Of a DNA stretch of 64,000 nucleotides, positions 34,255-46,790 are shown piece by piece. Source of the stretch: Sindora glabra (taxonomy: Eukaryota; Streptophyta; Magnoliopsida; Fabales; Fabaceae). The stretch covers positions 51,303,511-51,367,510 of the forward strand of contig CM035235.1 in NCBI GenBank assembly GCA_020226215.1. Direction: 5' to 3'. The notes below the pieces were generated by a model, which worked only from the letters and a program-made list of their open reading frames with translations, was not told where the DNA came from and ran no database searches. The first letter of the stretch is position 1, and the number at the start of each line of letters is the position of its first letter. Made by a program: the position numbers and the translations under genes.

Positions 34255-37200
34255 TTATTGTGAATTTTTCTCGAGTACATAATAAAACATGACACAACTT
34301 AAGTTCCATTTTACGTAAATAACTAATAAATTAACTGATAATTAATAAGTTAATTAATAGATAATAATTTATAACTGATAGTTGATAGTTAATAAATTAA
34401 TTGAAGTATTTTATAAAATTAATTATTAAATTAGCTAAAATTACAAAATAACATAAAAAATATATTAATAGATTTATATATAATTAAAATAATTCATATT
34501 TATCTAAAAATTATATTTTATTAATGTAATTGAAAAGTTTAATATAAAAATATAATATTTAATATTTAATTAATTATATTCTATAAATTTATATATTTTT
34601 AGATAATTTTTATTTAATTATTATTTATAATAAAATTATAATTACTAAAAATATAATTAATTATATTTTATGATATCATTTATTTATTTACATATATATT
34701 TTAACATATTTATAATTTAAAATTAGGATATAATTATGTTAAAATTAAATTTATTTTTCATAAATTTTCAAAGGAATGGATTGTAAATTAATAAGAAAAA
34801 TAACGATAGATTTGGAAAAAAATTTGAAGAGGCAATATGAAAAAAAAAACTTATTTTTAATAAGTTAGTGCGAAAAATACTTTTAGAAACAAACTTATAA
34901 CTTATTGACTAAATTCATAAGTTATAAATTAACTTATTTGTTATATGAAACGGAACCATAATAAAAATGTTATACATGTCTATTAATTCTACTTACTAGA
35001 AACCAAGATTAGAGGCAAATTATGACTTTTATCATTTTTATCTCTATATATCTATATCTTATTTATTAATACTTTCTTTTATCTATCTATATTAATAGAA
35101 AAGGGATTGAAAATTTTTTAGCTCCCATTTTACTTTTTGGAAAAATCCAAATATAAATCATGTTTAATTTAAATATAAAATTATTATGATATAATTTTAA
35201 CCCATATACATGAAAATTTTGTTTACACTTTCTATTTAATAATTATTCATTATGATGTATCTATGGGTTTTGAATTGAATTTATTTTAGGATTCATTGCT
35301 CATTATTAATGGTATTTGATGTGCATTTAGCTTAAACATTATTACTTATTATTAATATTTAATAGACATTTATTTTAGATCTTCATTACTTATTATTGGT
35401 ATGTAGTTCATCTATTTATTAATTACTTAATTTCTTTTTATCTATCACAATTAATTGATTTTACAAATATTAAGAAAGTAATTTAATTTATTTATTTTTA
35501 ATAAAAGTTTCAATATTACCATTTATGTACAAAGTTCAAGACAATTGAAATTTGAAAATAAGAATAGAATTATGGTAAAATAAATGTAAATAGACTGAGA
35601 GTATTGAATAATAAAATATTTATTAATAAAATAGAATGATAAATTTGAGAAAAATATTTAATACTTTATTAAAATTTTAAAAAGAAATAAAAAGTTTCTT
35701 TAAAATCTAATAAATAATAATGAATAAAAGAGATAATAAACAATGGAGGTCTAAGTATTTATTATTAGTAAGATCCCTTTCTCCAATATTGATTGCCTAT
35801 TATTAGATTTTGATAGAAGTTTAATTTTAAAATTTCATTTTGAATAATGTCTCATTTAATTATATATATTAATAGCAGAAGTATTTTTTTTATAAAATTT
35901 GATTCGTATCATTTGATTATGTATTTTTGTGCATATTTAAATATTTTTTTAGAAAAGCAATTTACTTCTCCTAAAAGTAATAAAAAATATAATATAATTT
36001 ATTTAATTTTATATATATTTGTTATAAAGATATTATTATTGATGTAAATCATATTTATACTCAATATTTTAATAACAATAATTATAATTATTAATTTTTT
36101 AAGTAAAAAAGCCTCTAAACAAGAATGAATGCACCTAGATTTCAATCAATAATAAAATAACAATTATAATTATTGTAGTATAAATAAATAAATAAACCAA
36201 CATATAGAATTGTAGATAAATAAAAAGTGATAAAATTAATAGAAGAAGAGAGAACACAATAAATAAGGATATAGATGAAAGACAAAACTTTAACATCAAT
36301 TGTAATTAAATTTTTTGTAACTGCTATTAGATAAATTAATTGCGTAATTACATAATTATTCACTCTTTTTTCCCAATAAAATAAGTTACCACCGATAGCA
36401 TTTAAACAATAAATTACACTTATCTTTAACATATCAATTATTACAAACAAAATAATGTAAATGACGTTACACAATTTTGTTATGAAATACTTTAATTTTT
36501 TTACTCTGAAAATGAGTTCTTCACTAAATGCACATTTTTTTTTTTAAATGTCTACAAATTTCACCTGCACACATAGCTTAACATAGGTAGTATTATATAT
36601 TTTATTTTTTAGAATAAAAATTAAATATTATATAATATTATATAAACAATTTATTAAATAATAATGTATTTATAATTATGAATATTTAGGAATGCTTTTG
36701 GCCGAAAGTAACTCCGATGAGTTAGTTATGACTAAACCAACTAAATAGAAGGGTTAAAATTATAGTTCTCTGCACATGTATTGAACAGGAACAACTATGT
36801 TTTGACCATTGTCAAATTTATGTTATGAAGGAAAAGGATTTATTTCATCAAACTATGTCGATCATAAAATACCAAATTCGTTGTAGGTATTGTGAAACTG
36901 GTACCAAAATGAAATACACTACTATTTTTCACAAATTTTTGATAAATTAACATATAATTACAAAAAAGGTAATTTTCAGTACATGGTACATTTATCAAAA
37001 TATAATTTTAAATAACTATGGGCTTGACCAGATTGTACGTGTAGATATAGTTTTGTGCAATCAAAATTTTAGCCCCTGTCAAACTTAAATGGGCTAACAT
37101 TATCTAAACATGGTATAATAGTATATATTCATATATTATACATGTATATAATTTTGTTGAGGATTTAAATTTTATTTATTATTAACATAAATTAATTTTA

Positions 37201-39832
37201 TACTATTATTCACTTATATATTATTATATTAAAAATCATTAAATTTTTTATTGTATTTAAAAATTCTTAATTATTATTTTTTAATTACTACTTTGAAATT
37301 GATAATGTATTAAATTTAAACTCCTTTGTTAATACATTTTTTTTGGGTTAAAATATGCTTATAGTAATGCATGGAAGTCCTTACCAATTAGTTTTTTATT
37401 TTTATATTACATTAATTTAATATTAAATACTAAAAGAACACATTATTTTATGACTAATTTAACGTGATTTTCCTGATTAATTATTAAAATGGTGTACTTC
37501 TTCTGAGTAATTTGTACTAAATTAATGTATTTAAAATTTTCAAATAATTTGATGTCAACATGACTTTTTGAGAATAAATTTAGTGACATAGTTAATATTT
37601 CAACGAAAACATCAAAGTAATAGTTAAACAAATTAAATAATAAATCAATTAATACTCATCAATCAATTCATTGCTAAGTTAAGATATAAAATTCATAAAA
37701 AATAAATAAGTATTGTAATTTGAATGTATAATTATGATATGAAATTAAAGGACAAAATTACTATAATTTTTTCTTTGGTGAAGGAAAATTACTATAATTT
37801 ATAATCTAACTACTCAATAGTATGATATTTTAAAATTTTGAATAATTAAGAAAAAGGCATCCTGTTTAGAATTTTATATAGCAGGAAGCTTATTCGAAAT
37901 CAAATTGTCAGAAAAAATCAATTAATATTGAATAATATTTTACATAAATTGAATGCAACCCAAAATCAAATTAAATTTAGTTATTATGATATCTTTTATA
38001 TTTTTTAATACTAAAAAAAAACTATTTTTTACTATCAGGTATCCATTTTTATACAATTAGAAAGGAAAAATGTAAGTACCTTTAATTTTAAAAATTTGAA
38101 AATCACCTTTATAAATTTTATAAAATTTGAAATTAATACTTATTATTCACTAATTAGTCAATTTATCAAATTATGCATTTTTAATGAAGTTTTCAATTAA
38201 AAATTATCAAAATATAATATATTAAATTTTTTTTATTTTTTCACATATAATGAAAAATAAGTTAAATTATAAATATAATTTCAATTAAATATTTATAAAT
38301 AAGATGCAAAATTATATAAAAAATAAACTAAAATTTTATAATATTGTGATAAGTGTGATTTTTATTTAAAATTTTATAAAAATTATACAATATAATAAAA
38401 TAATTAATTAAATTTATGATTAATATTAATTTTAAATTTTATAAAAATTTGAAGAATAATTTAAAAATTTTCAAAGATGATAGGAGCAAAAATCCATCCA
38501 TCCCAAAGGTGAAGTGTTTTGTGTTTTTTTGTCCCTATAATGTTATTACTAAGCAATCACTTTGTCATCATCCATGAGAGTAAAAGAGAATATGAGCTTC
38601 TTTCCCTACGTAATCAATGAAATCTTGCTCAATCAACATTTTTCTCATTTTCTTCCTCAAAGCTTTAGGTAGTGAAGAATCTATGAGAACTTTATACTCA
38701 AATTCAAGCCAAAGCTAGTAACAATAAAGAGGAAATGTTTGCATATTAGGTTCTAACTCCATTCACTAGTTCTTGGAGACCATTTGCTTGATAAATTGGT
38801 CAAATTTCTACTTATTTACGCTATACTTTGAATTTTGACTTTGAAATTATAAAGAATGTGAATTTTTATAGAGAATTTTAATTACCCATTGCATAGTATC
38901 TACTTGGATTGTGGAAACTTTAAGTTTCAACTGCAAGTGTGATCTGTATTGAATAATCATTGTATTGTTGATGATTAAATGAGTCTTAATTGATTCCCTT
39001 GTAGATTCCTTAATTATACATTTTCTTCAACATGGCATTAGCCTAATAATTTTTAGTTTCACACTTCATAATGTTTTTCTTAGATTCTAGATACTAGTAG
39101 CAAGTGGAATTTGTGTTGAGTATCATGGCATATGTAAAGAGTTTGATAAATACTAGCCGCTATATAATGCTTTATGACTTGAATTAAGACAAGAAGATAA
39201 AGTCATATTTGTTACAAAGTCAACATCCAATTTGCTAGCATTTGCATTCACAAGTGCATTATCTAAAACCATTCTACTAATGAACTTTGAATTTATACTA
39301 GATCTAACTACGTAAATTTTAACATGCTTCTTGTGATATAGTAAAAGGGTTGAATGTTGAAAAGTTTATTGTTTAGTGATTTTAAACAATTAATTAATAA
39401 ATTACTAAAGCCAAAACATCATATAAACTTTTTAAGAATCTAAATTTCATCCTTTATTCCTTAAAGTAATATCATCACTAAAGTGATAAATATATTAAAC
39501 ACAAAACATGAAGGAGCCCTATATAAGCCCAATCTAGATCTAGAAGCTCTTTTGCCTTTTACCCCTTTAAAATCCTTTAGTCTGTTAGCTTTTTTATAAT
39601 GCTTTAGATTGGAAGTGCAATATTGTAGGGTTGCTTGGTGCAACTTTCTATGATGCTACTCCTTTTCTTAAATATCTTTCCATTTATTCTTCACTGCTTA
39701 ACTACTAACTTATTTTGTAATCACCTATTTAAAGTGGGACAGAGTTCCCAGGTTCTTCCCAGATACTTATAAAAGTTCTTTCTAGTTAGTTACAATAGGT
39801 TTCGTGGAGTTAAGGATTCTAAAGTATTACGC
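34255..39832. repeat. Duplicated unit 2, distal 3' flank (copy B, left part)
   Basis: Collinear with copy A (10137-14830) and copy C (61939-64000). It is interrupted by the MITE at 34302-34957 and, at its right end, by the copia element. Non-coding; ORFs of up to 110 codons here are AT-rich and without domains. Confidence 0.8.
34302..34957. mobile_element. Harbinger/Tourist-like MITE
   Basis: 656 bp absent from copies A and C at the same point, where they read aacttaataaagatg. The ends are agttccatttta and, as the complement of the right end, ggttccgtttca, both followed by an aataa-rich inverted repeat. The flanks are TTA (34299-34301) and ATA (34958-34960), consistent with a slightly decayed 3-bp TTA duplication as made by PIF/Harbinger elements. 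No coding capacity. The insertion is well supported by unit comparison; the family is less certain. Confidence 0.65.
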
Positions 39833-40439
39833 GTTGGAAATTATTAAGTTATTTTTGGAATAAAAAAATATAAATGGTGGTCATAAAGGAAGTTTTGTAG
39901 GTGGTAATCATACCTCAACATGGAAGAAAAGAAGTTAACGAATGAAGCCATGCATTTATGAAGCCAAAATTGACTAAAATATGTGAAACAAGTTAGATGG
40001 CACACATTGAGATAAGGGAAAGATTATATTATTATAATATTTCATAAGTTCATCTATCACTTCCTATATAAAGAATGTTTTATATTAAAAGAATTTAATT
40101 CAGTAAGCCTTGTTAAGCCTAATATTATAAAGAGAGCTTTATGTAGTTAACCATATAGTAAGATAAGCCTTTATAGGAATAAGGCAGAAAAGAGTTTGTT
40201 TGTTATTGTGTTTTGGTGAGTAAAAAAAAAAAGGAAAAAAAAAGGAAGGAGGCCATTAGTGTGAAAAAAAACATTAAGTGTCATTTTTATAATAGTATGT
40301 AAGAGAAAATATAATTTATTTGTATTTGTGAAATTTATTACAATTATAAAAAAAGATTTTTTTTCTCATTTCCACTCCTTCTCAATATTTTTTTAAATTT
40401 TTGGCACCAATATTATTACCAAATATATTGGTTCCAACA
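39833..40439 (+). repeat. 5' LTR of the copia element
   Basis: Starts ttggaaattattaagttatt (the expected initial tg is mutated) and ends ttggttccaaca. It aligns with 44382-45001 through blocks such as atataaatggtg, ccatgcattt, cacttcctatataaa and aaaagagtttrtttrttgt. Confidence 0.88.
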
Positions 40440-40489
40440 TTTGGTATCATTACTCAATTATACAATAGTAATAAATTTGATCTAATTAC

Positions 40490-43400
40490 AATTTCCTAAT
40501 TTTAGCAATAGAAATTTCAACAATTGGAGCATTAAGTTGAGAGTATTCTTTAGATCTTAAGATCTATGAAATTCGGTAGAGAATGGCTATATTGAAGTAA
40601 AAGATCAACAAGAGTTTAATGTATTGAAAAAAGATAAAAAAATGCACTATTGGAGACAACAAAAAAGATTAGAAAGCACTATATGCAACCTTTGAAGTCA
40701 TTGAAGAACTCATATTTAAAAAAAATATCATTTGCAAATACATGGAAAGAAGCATGGGATATTTTACATGGATTCTACAAAGGTAATGATCATGTAAGGT
40801 AAGTATAGCTATGAACATTAAAAAGGTAATTTTAAGTCTTTAAATATGAATGACTCAGAATCCATTTTAACATACTTTGATTGAGTTAAGATTATTAGTA
40901 ACCAGTTAAAAGTTAACGGTAAAGATATTTCGAACATCAAAGTTGTAGAAAAGATTATATGATTTTTGACTTGTTGTAGTAATTGAAGAATCACAAGATA
41001 TATCATCCATGTTAATGGATAAGTTATTGAGCTCATTGTGTTCACACAAACATCGAATGAGTAAAAGGACTATTAGCTTGAGTTCTAAGCAAGTTTTGTA
41101 AAGCAAGATAGTTTAATAAAATCGTGAAGGCTACCAAGGTGGTTAAGGTTGCAAAAGAGATGGTTATTTTAATACTACTAATAGAGAAAGATCAAATGAT
41201 ATTAATCCTTTTAGAAGTTGAGGAGGTTATGGTAGAGTAAGAAATAGATTTAATATCTGATCTTATAAATGCAAAAAATTTAGACATTACTAAAATGAAT
41301 GTTACTTTAAGGTATTAAATGAGTCGACTAAACATGCAAATGCAATTGATGTTGAAGAGAATATGATGCTCACATTTAAATTAAATGAGTCAATATGGAG
41401 CATACAAATACATGGTATCTTGACACTAGATGCAGTTGTCATATATGTAGAAAAAAGGAGTTTTTCTCATATCTAGATGAATCCATATGTGTAAAATTTA
41501 ATTTTGAAAATAAATTCAAAATTTCTATTATGGGGAAAAGTGACATCAACATTCAATCTAGAAATGGTACAAATATTACTATTACTGATGTTTATTTTGT
41601 GCTAAAACTCTTTTGGAACTTATTAAGTGTGGGTTAACTTTCTAAAAAGGGCACAAAATTGAAAATTAGAATGGAGTTTGCACAATTAGAAGCAAAAATA
41701 GCAAGATAATTGTAGAAGTGCAAATGACACATAATGATATGTTTTCTTTAAATTTCTAAACAAAATCCTTGATGAATTTTTCAAAAATTCTGAAGGATGA
41801 AAATTAGTTAAGGCATTTCTGGTTTGGTCATCTAAACTTCTATAGGTTGAAGCTGCTAGCTTAGAAAAGGATGGCTATTGGCTTATTAGTAATTAATGTT
41901 CTTAATCAATAGTGTGAAGAATGTATTCTTGGAAAACAACATAGAGATTCTTTTCCAGTTGGAAAAATTAAAGGAGTTAGATAATCATTAGAAGTTATAC
42001 ATATAAACATTTGTGACCTAATTGAGGTAGAAGCATTTAGATACAAAAGATACATTCTAATTTTCATGGATCATTTTAGCAAAAAAACTTAGGAATATTT
42101 TCTTGAAGAAAAATCAAAGGCTTTTAGAAAAGTTTAAATATTCAAAGCTCTTATTGAAAACTAAAGTGGCTTTTATATAAAAACTTTGATATTTGATAGA
42201 GATGGAGAGTTTATGTCAAATGAATTTTTAAACTTATGCAAAAGTTAAGGAATTTAACATCAATTGATAGCCAATTATACTCATGGTATAGCTGAAAGGG
42301 AAAATAGAATAATTTTTGAAATGATTAGAAGTTTGTTAAAAGTTAAAATTTTGTCAAAATTCTTTTGGGTAGAAGCTATTGCCTCTATTGTATTTTTATT
42401 GAATAAATATCTAATAAAGAATGTTCTTAGAAGAACTTTTGAAGAAGTTTATAGCAGCAATAAGTTAGATGGTTCCTTCTTGCATGTATTTAGATGTATT
42501 GCAGATCCCTATATTCTAAATAAGTGGAAAAAAAAAGCTAGATGACAAAAGCTAAAAATGCATTTTCATTGATTATAGTAACGTGACAAAGGGATACAAA
42601 TTATACAATCCGATGATAGAAAAAGTATTTATCAGCAAAAATATCCAATTTATTGAAGATGAAACTTCGACTTGGAATTAAAATAATGAATAGCAATACT
42701 AAGGAGTCATTATAAAAAATAAATCAAAGTCAGCTAAAACAAATAATTCTATTCTTGACAATTCATCTCTCATCAAAAGCTCTCTTCCACTGATAATAGT
42801 TTTATAAACTTTAACATGTCCTTAATGAAAGTAAGTGATAAGCCCACTTGCATGATTATATGGTTGCATCATATAATAATAATGGTGATACAACTATTGA
42901 TGAAAACACTTGCAAACTTTTGCTTATTTATAGATTGTGACCCAATTTTCTATAAAAATGCCACAGTAGATGAATGATGAGTTCAAGGAATGAATAATAA
43001 AATTCATTCAATCAAGGAAAATAATACATGGAAGTTAACAACTTTATTATATGATAAAAGGCCTATTGGTGTCAAAGTTAGTGTATAAGATAAAGTACAA
43101 ACTTAATGGTCAAGTAGATCATTATAACGTCGAATTGGTGGTCAAATGTTACAAGCAAAAATAAAAAATTAACTATTTTGATCTGTTTGCAGCAATTTCT
43201 AAAATGGATATCATTTGAATAATTCTTGCCTTTGTAGCACATAATAAATGGAAGATCTATTAAATAGATGTGAAGTCAACATTTTTAAATGACATCTTTG
43301 AAGAAGAAGTTTATGTAGAACAACTACTAGGTTATATGAAAAAAGGACATGAAGAAAAAGTTTACCATTTGAAGAAGGCTTTGTATAGATTAAAACAAGC

Positions 43401-44370
43401 ACTTCGAGCATGGTATACATGCATCAATGTATATCTGTTACAAGATAGATTCTAAAAATATCTTTACAAGCATACATTATATATCAAGTTAGAAAATAAT
43501 GGAGATCTAATAATTGTATACCTTTATATTGATGAGTTAATATTTACAAGAAATTTTAAAGAGTTGTTTACGGAATTGAAGAAGGCTATGAACAATCAGT
43601 TTGAAATAACAAATATGAGATTGATGGCCTATTTCTTAGATATTGAAGTGCAGCAAATTGATAAAGGCATTTTCATTTCTTAACAAAAGCATGCTAATGA
43701 TATTTTGAAGAAATTCAAGGTGGATTCAGTAGTTCTAATCTAAATCCTAATTGCTAAACGATTTAAGATAAAGAAAAAAGGCAGCAAAAAATTGGTTAAC
43801 CTAACTTACTTTAATAGCATAGAGTATAGCTGATAGTTCATGCTATCTGATGGAAAAGCCGTAATAATTATACTTACTTTAATATCAATCATTTAATAAA
43901 AAAGTTGTATCAATCACATTTGCAAGCAACAAAGCAATTTTTGCATATATCAAGGGTACTCAAGATTATGGACTTTTTGACACTTATTCTAATAATTTCA
44001 ATATAGTTAGATATATAAATAGTGATAGGGTAAGTGATATTGAAACTAGAAAAAGCACCTCTAATTATATTTTCTATCTTAGGGATAATGTATTTTTTTT
44101 TTGTCTTCATATAAGTAACAAGTGGTAGCTTTATCAATTGCAAAAGTTGAATACATGATAGCGGCATTTGCATCATGTCAAGTAGTTTAGATTCATAGAT
44201 TAATTAAAGAGTTAAAATAGGTGCTAGAATTTTCAACAACTATGTGTGATAATAAATTAATAATCACATTAGGCAAAAATCTAGTTTTTCATGGTAAAAG
44301 CAAGCAAATTGGAATCAAGTATCATTATATCAAAGAATTGATTAAAAATAGAGAAATATAGCTTGAGTTT
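40490..44370 (+). pseudogene. copia gag-pol remnant
   Basis: This is the polyprotein for retrotransposition, read across many stops and frameshifts. Gag region about 40500-41340: NFNNWSIKLRVFF near the start, a later segment like VVAIEESQDLS, and a decayed zinc knuckle (CKKFRHY, stop, NEC near 41270). Protease 41395-41637: TWYLDTRCSCHICRKKEF, where the catalytic DTG/DSG motif reads DTR, then FWNLLSVG. Integrase about 41800-42620: FGHLNFYRL, FMDHFSKK, FDRDGEFMSNEF and AERENRIIFEMIRSLL; the first catalytic Asp appears changed (HINICDL). Reverse transcriptase about 42970-43700: WKIY, IDVKSTFLNDIFEEEVYVEQ, LKKALYRLKQALRAWY and YIDELIFT, where the YVDD box reads YIDE. RNase H about 43920-44345: DIETRKSTSNY and FHGKSKQIGIKYHYIKE. 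It cannot be active. Confidence 0.88.
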
Positions 44371-44381
44371 TAAAGGGAGGC

Positions 44382-45001
44382 TGTTAGAAATTATTAAGTT
44401 ATTTTTTAAATAAAAAATATAAATGGTGACAACCTAAATACTCATTCATGAAGGAAGTTTTGTAGGCTGTAATCATATCTTAACATGGAAGAAAGAAGCT
44501 AACTGATGAAGCCATGCATTTGTGAAGTTGAAAGTGATTGAAATATGTGAAACAAGTTAGATGACAAACATTGTGATAAGAGAAATATTGTATTATTATA
44601 ATATTTCATAAGCTGACCCACCACTTCCTATATAAAAAGCTTTTTGTAGTAAAAGAATTTAATTTAGTGAGCCTTAATAAGCCTAATATTATAGAGAAAA
44701 CTTTATGTAGTTATCCAACTAGTAAGAGAAGCCTTTATAGCAATAAGGTAGAAAAGAGTTTATTTATTGTAGTGTTTTGGTGAGTGAAAAAAAAAAAGGA
44801 CGAAGGTTCTATTAATGTGAGAAAAAAATATTAAGTGTTATTTTTATAATAGTGTACAAGGGAAAAATATAATAGATTTGTATTTGTGAGAGTTATTGTA
44901 GTTATAAAAGAAGAAGAAGATTTTCTCTCATTTATACTCCTTCTTTACAATTTTTTTATATTTTTAATTCTAATATTATTAGGAAATATATTGAATCCAA
45001 A
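44382..45001 (+). repeat. 3' LTR of the copia element
   Basis: Begins tgttagaaattattaagtta directly after the purine tract and ends near ttgaatccaa. Unit-2 sequence resumes with aaatctgctatgtttgctat, which matches copy A at about 14840. Confidence 0.88.
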
Positions 45002-45460
45002 AATCTGCTATGTTTGCTATTCCTAGGATTATTTAACTTAAGTGGAATGCTTAAATTTTCAAAGAAAAGATTCTGCTGTTACCATGGCTTTGGAATTATG
45101 GTATCTTCTTGGTTTCTTTGCGGGTTTTAGCCCACACTAGTAGTCTCTTTGACTAAAGTGCAAGGAGACTAGAGTGCTCCTTTGAGATGATGTTTCTTCT
45201 ATTTAGGTTTATTTTGATTTCCTTTTTGTTGTGCTTTGCTTTGTTTTATTTAGAGAATCTTTCCTCCTATATATTTTTTTATTCAATCAAACGATACTTT
45301 TTTTTTAATAAATACAATTATTGAACACTTGTTTTACAAAAAGTAATATTTTTAGCAACTCTAATTATTTATAACATTTCAAAATTTCTTTTATGTGCAT
45401 TGTTTTAGTTGAATAATAGTTAACTTAAATGGCTTTACTTTTATAGTTAATTTAGATAAG

Positions 45461-45530
45461 TTGTTGTTGTTGTTATTATTATTATTATTGTTATTATTAT
45501 TGTTGTTGTTGTTATTGTTGTTGTTGTTTT
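45461..45530. repeat. TTG/TTA microsatellite
   Basis: About 70 bp of mixed (ttg)n and (tta)n. The homologous place in copy A (about 15275-15300) has only a short ttattatt run, so it expanded in this copy. Confidence 0.9.
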
Positions 45531-46080
45531 ATTTCTTTTTTAAGGTGTGGGGTGGGGGGAGATTGTATATTTTTGTAAGGAGAAGCTTTACTTAAACTCC
45601 TTAGGGTACAAAGCGTTCATAATTACTTATTGTGATTATTTTATTTATTTATTTATTTACCTTTCAGTAACACCAATATTCTATTTTTCTTGGACTTATA
45701 TACCTATATGTTAATCAAAAAGTTAAAGGTAACATTTTTTGGTAAGTCTGTCTTTGATCCCTTATGGAATTAAAATTTTTAAGCATTTATCTCATCTTAT
45801 ATCATAGCATCTACTTCCATTGTAAAAAGTTAATTTTACTTAACATTAAATGTCGGTTTTATTTATAATAAAAAGGATAGATTAGTTACTTTACTTAACT
45901 AGATTGTCATGGTTTAAAAATTTTGAATTAAGGACTTTTTTTTCATACTTAAATTCTTCTAGTTAACTTCTGTCCTATTTCGTTAGCAAATTGCATACTT
46001 GAATAATGCTTTCTTATATCTTGATAGTTGATGATATGGAGCTTTCATGCCAAATTTTTTGGCATTAAAGTGATAGGTTA

Positions 46081-46264
46081 GGTGATTTTATGGTGTTATT
46101 TGTTTTTGGAGCAAAATGATGGATCATGTGTATTTCCCTTTAGCAATTAAAATTTAATGGAAAGTATTTAATGGTGATTTTATGGTGTTATTTGTTTTTG
46201 GAGCAAAATGATGGGTCATGTGTATTTCCCTTTAGCAATTAAAATTTAATGGAAAGTATATAAT
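46081..46264. repeat. 92-bp tandem duplication
   Basis: Two near-identical copies, 46081-46172 and 46173-46264, each starting ggtgattttatggtgttatt. Copy A has this block once (about 15852-15943). Confidence 0.93.
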
Positions 46265-46790
46265 TAAAATTGAAACTTTAAGTGAGGGGATTTAATTGAA
46301 ATGTTTTAAATTATCCCAACTTAATTACAATTTGAATTTTACTTCTAAAATATCTAATACCATAGGGGGTCAAAGTTTCTTTTCCCATAAATTTATGATC
46401 TCTTACCTTAAAACTCAGCTCACAACTTATACATGGAAGAATAAGCTCCCTTTAAAGTTGACGCTATTGTTCAGAGTGTACGACCAATATGATTAACATT
46501 CCTAATTCATGCTTCATTTGTTTTGACAAAAAATACCTTTTATTGAATTATAGTTATAAAATATTAGGATAATAGAAAATAATTTATATATTTAATATTA
46601 AATATGAAGAATTTGTTGTGAGACCATTTGCTCTTTTTAAAAAGACTTTTCTCCCCTGTCATGATTCCAAATATCATTTTTTTAAATATAAGATATAACT
46701 ATATATAATATTCTATCAAATATAAATTGAAGATAAATTTTTTTATGAAAAATATCTTTTAAAAAATAAACTGAATTAGTAAAAGGATAA

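Larger units (their letters stand above)
39833..45001 (+). mobile_element. Ty1/copia LTR retrotransposon, inactive
   Basis: This interrupts unit 2. Copy A at 14829-14850 has the uninterrupted site (agtattatgaaaatttgcta). Order: 5' LTR, Met-tRNA-like primer site at 40442 (tggtatcattac), gag, protease, integrase, reverse transcriptase, RNase H, purine tract (taaagggaggc, 44371-44381), 3' LTR. The order integrase before reverse transcriptase is diagnostic of copia. The two LTRs differ by many substitutions and small indels, so the insertion is old. The target duplication is no longer clear. Confidence 0.92.
45002..46790. repeat. Duplicated unit 2, distal 3' flank (copy B, right part)
   Basis: Continues the collinearity with copy A (14840-16400), for example gtggaatgctta, gtttcttt-gcgggttttagcc and atggtgttattt. 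No gene. Confidence 0.75.

Noticed and set aside
36142..36474. 110-codon minus-strand ORF in the unit-2 flank
   Set aside because: AT-driven Ile/Tyr-rich frame in a duplicated non-coding flank; the homologous place in copies A and C is not open in the same way.
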